DNA of 26,893 bases from an uncultured Collinsella sp. (lineage in GTDB: Bacteria > Actinomycetota > Coriobacteriia > Coriobacteriales > Coriobacteriaceae): positions 1 through 26,893 of the forward strand of contig CABVDE010000026.1 in assembly GCA_902496945.1 (NCBI GenBank). The letters are read 5' to 3'. Position numbers and translations under genes: made by a program. Below, one piece after another: positions 22,125-26,893 of this stretch; position 1 is the first letter of the stretch; every line of letters starts with the position of its first letter. The notes under the pieces were generated by a model. The model had not been told where the DNA came from. It saw only the letters and a program-made list of their open reading frames with translations, and did not search any database.

Positions 22125-22191
22125 TTGGTGCAAGGGGGACGGGTTACTTTGAACCAAGTTGGTGCAGATTAACCTGTCCCCCTTGCACCAA
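22125..22191. repeat. Inverted repeat with GGGAC(G/A)GGTT motif
   Basis: Arms 22125-22146 and 22170-22191 (22 bases) pair at 21 positions; the one exception would be a G-U pair in plus-strand RNA. The arms carry GGGACGGGTT and AACCTGTCCC, the same motif as the outer arms of copy A at 1972-2220. The loop holds ACCAAGTTGGT and a second TTGGTGCA, so two alternative hairpins are possible. Confidence 0.85.
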
Positions 22192-22247
22192 GTCAGGAAG
22201 GTTCAGAGTGGTCAGGCAGTAGAGTTCCGGACCGAGCGTTAAAACGA

Positions 22248-22314
22248 AGTTGCGGTGGAATAGTTCCTGTTTGAGGCCTTAACCAGCAAAGACAGGAACT
22301 ATTTCACCGCAACT
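22248..22314. repeat. Inverted repeat, second family, copy 2
   Basis: Arms 22248-22270 and 22292-22314 pair at 22 of 23 positions and match the arms at 17683-17748. The single difference would be a G-U pair in plus-strand RNA. The loop sequence is unrelated to that of copy 1. It lies about 30 bases past the stop of the minus-strand hydrolase gene. Confidence 0.9.
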
Positions 22315-22344
22315 TATGAGGGGGCTGTGAAATGCCCCGAGCTC

Positions 22345-23244
22345 TTACAGATGGCGCTCCAGGAAGCGGAAGGCCAGGCGGATCCAGGGGCGGACCGCCA
22401 CCTGCTTGTCCTCATTGTCGACCGCGGTGTTGGCGTTGCCGAGTGAAAGGCCGTGGCCGCCCTGGTCAAAGACGTGCATCTCGCAGGCGACGCCTTCCTC
22501 GGCCATGCGCTGCGCAAACGGATAGACCTGCGCGATCGGCGCCGTCTTGTCGTCGGACACGCCCCACACAAAGGTCGGGGGCATCTGGCGCGAGATGTGC
22601 GTGGTGGGGCAGATGTCAGCCAGATGCTCGTCGGTGGCCTCGCCGCCCGTCACCATCGACAGGTAGTCGTTGAGCAGATCGCGGCCCGTCTTGCCGCCCG
22701 TCTTGGGCACGCGCAGGTCGATGCGCGGGTCGCGCGTCTGCATATCGCGCACATAGGCAAGGTCGAGCAGCGGATAGCCCAGCACCACAGCATCGGGACG
22801 AATGTCGTCCGGACGAGCTCCGGCAAGGCCCGCAAACGGGCCGGTCTTCCACTGCGTCGCCAGCGAGGCGCAGATCATGCCACCCGCCGAGAAACCCACA
22901 ACACCCACGCGCTTGGGGTCGACATGCCATTCTTCGGCATTCGCGCGAACCGTAGCAACCATCTTGGCAAGGTCCGCCTGCGGGTGCGGAAAGCTCACGT
23001 CGCCCGTGGCGCTCGTCACATAGTTGAGCACAAAGGCCTGGTACCCATGGTCCAAGAATGCAAACGCCACCGGATCTTGCTCATGCGGGGCGATATGCGT
23101 AAATGCGCCCCCGCCGCAGATAATCACTGCCGGACGGCGGCCATTGGGCTTGTCGGGCAGCGGCTCGGCCCCCAAATAGGTAAACGTCGCCGGATATTCC
23201 TCAGTCGGCTCCTCGCCCCACAACGCATGGCTCTCGACAATCAT
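22345..23244 (-). CDS. Alpha/beta hydrolase, esterase/lipase-like (BD-FAE or acetylesterase type)
   Basis: 299 residues, no signal peptide, so cytoplasmic. Oxyanion-hole region IICGGGAFTHIAPHEQDP near 41-58. Nucleophile Ser119 in GFSAGG. Acid Asp231 or 232 in GVSDDKTAP, and His264 in QGGHGLSLG. This is the full catalytic triad. The layout resembles intracellular carbohydrate deacetylases or feruloyl/xylan esterases, but the substrate is not shown by sequence. ATG at 23244 has AAGGGAG five bases upstream; the frame extends ten codons upstream through a palindrome and is not preferred. It is divergent from the PTS IIA gene. Confidence 0.88.
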   Translation of the reverse strand: MIVESHALWGEEPTEEYPATFTYLGAEPLPDKPNGRRPAVIICGGGAFTHIAPHEQDPVAFAFLDHGYQAFVLNYVTSATGDVSFPHPQADLAKMVATVRANAEEWHVDPKRVGVVGFSAGGMICASLATQWKTGPFAGLAGARPDDIRPDAVVLGYPLLDLAYVRDMQTRDPRIDLRVPKTGGKTGRDLLNDYLSMVTGGEATDEHLADICPTTHISRQMPPTFVWGVSDDKTAPIAQVYPFAQRMAEEGVACEMHVFDQGGHGLSLGNANTAVDNEDKQVAVRPWIRLAFRFLERHL

Positions 23245-23257
23245 GTGTGCTCCCTTC

Positions 23258-23272
23258 GCGCAAAGTTTGCGC
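23258..23272. promoter_or_regulatory. Operator-like 15-bp palindrome before the hydrolase gene
   Basis: GCGCAAA-G-TTTGCGC is perfectly symmetric around one base and lies two bases upstream of the ribosome binding site of the hydrolase gene. It resembles LacI/GalR-family operators in half-site sequence, though those usually have an even centre. Confidence 0.45.
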
Positions 23273-23406
23273 ACTCATTGTTCGCATCTAAGCGTACCCC
23301 ACTTGAGCCCGTGGCGAAGAAACACTCCAGCAATAAGTTTCCCTTCAACTGATATATCACATAATCCCAGCTCAGAGGTATCGTTGAGCAGCGTAGAATA
23401 GAGCCG

Positions 23407-23434
23407 TTGACCAAAGCCGGGAAACACATACGAT
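23407..23434 (+). promoter_or_regulatory. Probable promoter of the PTS IIA gene
   Basis: TTGACC (23407-23412), 16-base spacer, TACGAT (23429-23434), about 55 bases before the ATG. Confidence 0.5.
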
Positions 23435-23488
23435 ACCTTTCCGGCAAACCAAACGCGCGATATGCGCCAATTTAAGTTGGAGGCAACT

Positions 23489-24052
23489 ATGGGTCTGCTC
23501 GATTCGCTTAAGTCCACCTTCACCTCGACGGGCGAGGCGTCCGTTCCGCCCGCAGCAAGCTTCGCCACCCGCAAAGGTGTCATCTACGCCCCCGTCAACG
23601 GCGTGCTCGTCAACCTGGACGAGGTTCCCGACGAGACCATCGCCTCGGGCATGCTTGGCCAGGGCTATGGCATCGAGCCCATTACCGACATCATCTATGC
23701 GCCCGCCAACGGCCGCATCGGCGCCACCACCGTCACCAACCACTCTATTGGCATGATTACCGAGGACGGCCTGCGCGTGTTCATCCACGTCGGCCTGGGC
23801 ACCGTACAAATGAACGGCAAGGGTTTTGCCCGTTTTGTCGAGATGGGCGATGTGGTCAAGGCCGGCCAGCCGCTCATCAGCTTCGACCGCGACGCTATCA
23901 AGGCCGCCGGTCACGAGGACATCGTGACCGTCATCGTTTCCGAGCTCGATCGTCTTAAGAGCATCGACCATGTCGGCGAGTCTGGAACGCTTCTTGGCGG
24001 CAACCCGCTCGTCAAGCTTGGCGACCCGCTGCTGGTAGCCAAGACCAAGTAG
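23489..24052 (+). CDS. PTS glucose-family IIA component (EIIA-Glc-like)
   Basis: 187 residues, single soluble domain. It accepts phosphate from HPr and passes it to a sugar IIB domain, and often has regulatory roles. IYAPVNGVLVNLDEVPD opens the domain. His85 (TNHSIGM) and phosphorylated His100 (VFIHVGLGTVQMNGKGF) are 15 residues apart, matching His75 and His90 of the E. coli protein. The end GDPLLVA is typical. ATG at 23489 has TTGGAGG five bases upstream. No IIB or IIC gene is near, so it probably serves permeases encoded elsewhere. Confidence 0.93.
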   Translation: MGLLDSLKSTFTSTGEASVPPAASFATRKGVIYAPVNGVLVNLDEVPDETIASGMLGQGYGIEPITDIIYAPANGRIGATTVTNHSIGMITEDGLRVFIHVGLGTVQMNGKGFARFVEMGDVVKAGQPLISFDRDAIKAAGHEDIVTVIVSELDRLKSIDHVGESGTLLGGNPLVKLGDPLLVAKTK

Positions 24053-24092
24053 CCACGCCCCGCGCCACACAGCCAAAAGGCAACACGTCCAA

Positions 24093-24129
24093 GCGCCCAC
24101 GACCATCTGGCCGCGGGCGCATTTCGTTT
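24093..24129 (+). terminator. Terminator of the PTS IIA gene
   Basis: GCGCCC (24093-24098) pairs with GGGCGC (24115-24120), with inner CGACCA/TGGCCG pairing, followed by ATTTCGTTT. It begins about 40 bases after the stop. Confidence 0.65.
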
Positions 24130-24179
24130 GAAAAACCGTCCCGTCAATGCCCTATCTGTATAGCCCAAATGAGCCGAGC

Positions 24180-24188
24180 TGCTAGAAT
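24180..24188 (+). promoter_or_regulatory. Probable asnS promoter (extended -10)
   Basis: TGC-TAGAAT (24180-24188) forms an extended -10 with no convincing -35 upstream. It lies about 45 bases before the chosen start. Confidence 0.45.
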
Positions 24189-24234
24189 ATCGAACTGTAT
24201 GGATAACTGTCATTCAACCATCATGGGAGGATAC

Positions 24235-25638
24235 GTGAACCGCACCAGAATCGCGCAGCTTTATGCCGATGCCGAGTCGCTCGGCGGCCAGACCGTTACC
24301 GTTGCCGGCTGGGTCAAGTCCGTCCGCGACATGAAGAACTTTGGCTTCGTTACGCTCAACGACGGCAGTTGCTTCCGCGACCTGCAGGTCGTCATGAACC
24401 GCGAGGAGCTGGACAACTACGACGAGATCGCCCACCAAAACGTCTCGGCCGCCCTTATCTGCACCGGCACCGTCAAGCTGACGCCCGATGCCCCCCAACC
24501 CTTCGAGCTCGCCGCTACCTCCATCGAGGTCGAGGGCGTCAGCGCCCCGGATTACCCGCTGCAGAAGAAGCGCGCAACCGTCGAGTTCCTGCGCACCCAG
24601 CAGCACCTGCGCCCGCGCACCAACCTGTTCCGCGCCGTGTTCCGCATCCGCTCTGTCGCGGCAGCCGCCATCCACCGCTTCTTCCAGGAGCAGGGCTTTG
24701 TCTACGTCAACACCCCCATCATCACCACGAGTGACTGTGAGGGCGCCGGCGAGATGTTCCGCGTGACCACGCTCGACCCCAAAAATCCGCCCCTCAATGA
24801 GTCCGGCGAGGTCGACTGGAGTCAGGACTTCTTTGGCAAGCATGCAAGCCTCACCGTGTCCGGCCAGCTCAATGCCGAGAACTTCGCCATGGCCTTTGGC
24901 GACGTGTACACCTTTGGCCCCACCTTCCGCGCCGAGAACTCCAACACCACGCGCCACGCCGCCGAGTTTTGGATGATCGAGCCCGAGATGGCCTTCGCCG
25001 ACCTCAACGACTATATGGATAACGCCGAGGCCATGCTCAAGTACGTCCTTAAGGACGTCATGGTCACCTGCCCCGACGAGCTCAACATGCTCAACAAGTT
25101 TGTGGACAAGGGCCTGATCGAGCGCCTGAACCACGTGGCAAACTCCGACTTTGCCCGCGTCACCTACACCGAGGCCGTCGAAATCCTGGAGCAGGCTGTC
25201 ACCGCTGGCCACAAGTTCGACTACCCCGTGAGCTGGGGCATCGACCTGCAGACCGAGCACGAGCGCTTCCTGACCGAGGAGCACTTCAAGCGCCCGACCT
25301 TCGTGACCGACTACCCGGCCGAGATCAAGGCCTTCTACATGCGCATGAACGACGACGGCAAGACCGTCGCCGCCGCCGACTGCCTGGTGCCGGGCATCGG
25401 CGAGATCATCGGCGGCTCCCAGCGCGAGGAGCGCCTGGACCTGCTCGAGGCTCGCATCAAGGACCTGGACATGGCCCCCGAGCAGTACAAGTACTATCTG
25501 GACCTGCGCCGCTACGGCTCCTGCAAGCACGCCGGCTACGGCCTGGGCTTCGAGCGCCTGGTGATGTACCTCACGGGTGTGGGCAACATCCGCGACGTCA
25601 TCCCGCATCCCCGCACCGTGGGCAACGCCGAGTTCTAG
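24235..25638 (+). CDS. asnS: Asparaginyl-tRNA synthetase
   Basis: 467 residues, normal length. It charges tRNA(Asn) with asparagine. The N-terminal OB-fold anticodon-binding domain includes VTVAGWVKSVRDMKNFGFVTLNDGS. The class II catalytic domain has motif 1 around the FRAVFRIRSVAAAAIHRFF helix, motif 2 FGPTFRAENSNTTRHAAEFWM and motif 3 GYGLGFERLVMYLTG. The AsnRS-type GEMFRVTTLDPKNP insertion separates it from AspRS. GTG at 24235 is chosen because GGAGG lies four bases upstream and the protein then begins NRTRIAQLY. An ATG six codons upstream overlaps that site. Confidence 0.96.
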   Translation: MNRTRIAQLYADAESLGGQTVTVAGWVKSVRDMKNFGFVTLNDGSCFRDLQVVMNREELDNYDEIAHQNVSAALICTGTVKLTPDAPQPFELAATSIEVEGVSAPDYPLQKKRATVEFLRTQQHLRPRTNLFRAVFRIRSVAAAAIHRFFQEQGFVYVNTPIITTSDCEGAGEMFRVTTLDPKNPPLNESGEVDWSQDFFGKHASLTVSGQLNAENFAMAFGDVYTFGPTFRAENSNTTRHAAEFWMIEPEMAFADLNDYMDNAEAMLKYVLKDVMVTCPDELNMLNKFVDKGLIERLNHVANSDFARVTYTEAVEILEQAVTAGHKFDYPVSWGIDLQTEHERFLTEEHFKRPTFVTDYPAEIKAFYMRMNDDGKTVAAADCLVPGIGEIIGGSQREERLDLLEARIKDLDMAPEQYKYYLDLRRYGSCKHAGYGLGFERLVMYLTGVGNIRDVIPHPRTVGNAEF

Positions 25639-25674
25639 TCGCCGCCGCCCCACTGCACGATTCATCGCATCGCC

Positions 25675-25707
25675 AAGCGCCCCTCGGCCTAGCCGAGGGG
25701 CGCTTTT
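25675..25707 (+). terminator. Rho-independent terminator of asnS
   Basis: A 14-bp perfect stem (AAGCGCCCCTCGGC with its complement) and a 3-base loop end in a run of Ts, 37 bases after the stop. Confidence 0.93.
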
Positions 25708-25885
25708 TCAACAGCATCCGTCAAGCTTTTGGCAAGGTTTTGGTCGGTTGAGCAGGGCTGTTGAAAACTCGACCCGCCGCTTGCCGGAAGCTATCGACCG
25801 GCCGGGGTATTATGCGTCTCCGAACAAGCCCCACGTCCTAGGCTCTGAGCCGCCATCACTCAAAAACGGAAAGGACGTGGGCGTT

Positions 25886-26674
25886 ATGACCGAAGCCGTT
25901 GTTGAAAACTATGAGACCACGACCAGAGGTGCCGCCTCGATGGCGGCCTATCGCGCCGTGCGCATCCTGCAGCTCTTGAGCGAAAACACCGGCGAAGACA
26001 AGGCATTGCTTTCCGATGAGTTAATCGAGCGCCTCGCCCATCCCGATGACCCCACCCGCATGCCCATCTCGGCGGCGCGGCGCAGCATCTACACCTCGAT
26101 ATCCGCGCTTCGTCACGCCGGATACGAAATCGACTACAAGCGCGGCGTGGGCTATAAACTTCTTACCCGCCCGCTCACCGATGAAGAGATCATCCGGCTC
26201 CACGGCATGGTCATGCGCAACCGCTCCACGCCCATCGCTATTCGCAAGAGCATGGCGCAGCACTTGGTTGCCATGGCGAGTGCCGACGTTCGCGGCTACC
26301 TCGATACACCCGAACCCGCTCCAAGCTCAGACGGCAAGGCTACCAAGGCAACACGCACGTCTATCAAGCGCATCGACACCTGCGAGCTCATCGAACAGGC
26401 AATCGACCACGGAACGACCGTCAGCTTCGACATCTCAAGCATCACGACTCGTGGCGAAACCGAAGCGGTGCGGATGACGCTCCGACCCTTTGCCATTAGG
26501 CAGCGCGATGGCATCTCGTATCTGCTGGGAACGGTCTACGACGCCCGAGGCGCCGACGATACCCTGCGCACCGTCGAGGTCAGTCGTATGAGAAACGTCA
26601 GCACGCGCCTGCTCGATGGCAAGAAGCTCTTTGCCGCACTGGATGAAGAAGACAGCCCCGCACCTGCCGCATAA
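25886..26674 (+). CDS. WYL-domain transcriptional regulator
   Basis: 262 residues. The N-terminal winged-helix region (about 15-95) includes YRAVRILQLLSENTG, SDELIERL, ARRSIYTSISALRHAGYEIDY and GVGYKLLTRPLTDEEI, as in HTH_11/DeoR-like WYL proteins. The WYL-like ligand domain (about 165-250) has ELIEQAIDHGTTVSFDI, LRPFAIRQRDGISYLLGTVY and VEVSRMRNVS. The literal W-Y-L triplet is replaced by SYLLG, a common variation. ATG at 25886 has AAAGGA ten bases upstream. A TATTAT at 25808 could be its -10. Targets and ligand are not visible. Confidence 0.82.
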   Translation: MTEAVVENYETTTRGAASMAAYRAVRILQLLSENTGEDKALLSDELIERLAHPDDPTRMPISAARRSIYTSISALRHAGYEIDYKRGVGYKLLTRPLTDEEIIRLHGMVMRNRSTPIAIRKSMAQHLVAMASADVRGYLDTPEPAPSSDGKATKATRTSIKRIDTCELIEQAIDHGTTVSFDISSITTRGETEAVRMTLRPFAIRQRDGISYLLGTVYDARGADDTLRTVEVSRMRNVSTRLLDGKKLFAALDEEDSPAPAA

Positions 26675-26742
26675 ACCCGACCGCCGCCCATCGCTCTCCA
26701 GCGCCGCCCATCCGGCTCTGTATTAAAAAACCCGCCCAGATG

Positions 26743-26770
26743 TTGTAAAAATGGACATCCGCGCTACTAT
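26743..26770 (+). promoter_or_regulatory. Possible promoter of the gene at the window end
   Basis: TTGTAA (26743-26748), 16-base spacer, TACTAT (26765-26770), about 65 bases before the ATG. Confidence 0.4.
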
Positions 26771-26833
26771 AGACGCACTTGCACTTTTTTCTAGTGCAGT
26801 GTTTCCAGCCAATTTTATACTGGGGGTAATGAT

Positions 26834-26893
26834 ATGAAGGACATCACCATCAGCCGCAGGAGTCTTCTGGTCTCCGCCGGCCTGCTCGCGCTC
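26834..26893 (+). CDS. N-terminus of a probable Tat-exported protein, cut by the window edge
   Basis: Twenty codons are visible, MKDITISRRSLLVSAGLLAL. The SRRSLL stretch followed by a hydrophobic run matches a twin-arginine signal peptide. GGGGG lies seven bases before the ATG. The mature protein lies outside the window; an extracytoplasmic binding protein or lipoprotein would be typical, but nothing in view shows it. Confidence 0.65.
   Translation, partial: MKDITISRRSLLVSAGLLAL

Noticed and set aside
17683..22314. Composite transposon bounded by the two copies of the second hairpin family.
   Set aside because: The genes between are an ordinary transporter, deacylase and iron importer; there is no transposase and no target duplication is visible.
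24214..25665. Long minus-strand open frame opposite asnS.
   Set aside because: It is the antisense of a clear synthetase gene, with low-complexity composition and no family motif.

Overview
The window reads as chromosomal DNA of a gut Coriobacteriia, most likely Collinsella or a close relative (Actinomycetota). This is inferred from the GC-rich codon use, actinobacterial-type RNA polymerase subunits, the gene content, and families of intergenic hairpin repeats. No database was searched, so the genus is a judgement.

Layout. 1-330: tail of a repeat element cut by the window edge, another inverted repeat and a terminator. 329-1874 (minus): an AT-richer two-gene operon of an ECF sigma factor and an overlapping membrane partner (DUF4179-like), with an ECF-type promoter in front. 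1972-2460: a 249-bp nested hairpin element followed by stacked hairpins and the rpoC terminator. 2464-10437 (minus): rpoB and rpoC, the beta and beta' subunits. 10726-11634 (minus): galU with its own promoter and terminator, placed between rpoB and the L12/L10 genes. 11949-13195 (minus): rplJ-rplL with a recognisable L10 leader, attenuator and strong promoter. 13203-13386: a second nested hairpin element. 13455-17298: aminotransferase (minus), unknown protein (plus), then a GH13 glycosidase and a family 6 DNA glycosylase as a tight pair (minus). 17765-21996 (minus): DHA1 sugar-efflux-type MFS protein, YbaK-type deacylase, and a FeoA-FeoB fusion for iron uptake. 22345-23244 (minus): alpha/beta hydrolase. 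23489-26674 (plus): glucose-type PTS IIA protein, asparaginyl-tRNA synthetase, WYL-domain regulator. 26834-end (plus): start of a probable Tat-exported protein.

How the genes fit together. The core is transcription and translation (rpoBC, rplJL, asnS), with carbohydrate functions around it (galU, GH13 enzyme, esterase-like hydrolase, PTS IIA, sugar-efflux transporter) and one iron-import gene.

Main points of interest. (1) Beta' has a C-terminal extension of about 230 residues containing a domain that aligns without gaps to the C-terminal domain of the RNA polymerase alpha subunit, including the main DNA-contact positions. (2) Two nested hairpin elements, 11 kb apart, share a 51-base core in which all six differences inside the inner helix are three compensatory base-pair changes, while the outer arms are unrelated. 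(3) Several other inverted-repeat families lie in the gaps between genes. (4) The ECF operon appears autoregulated.
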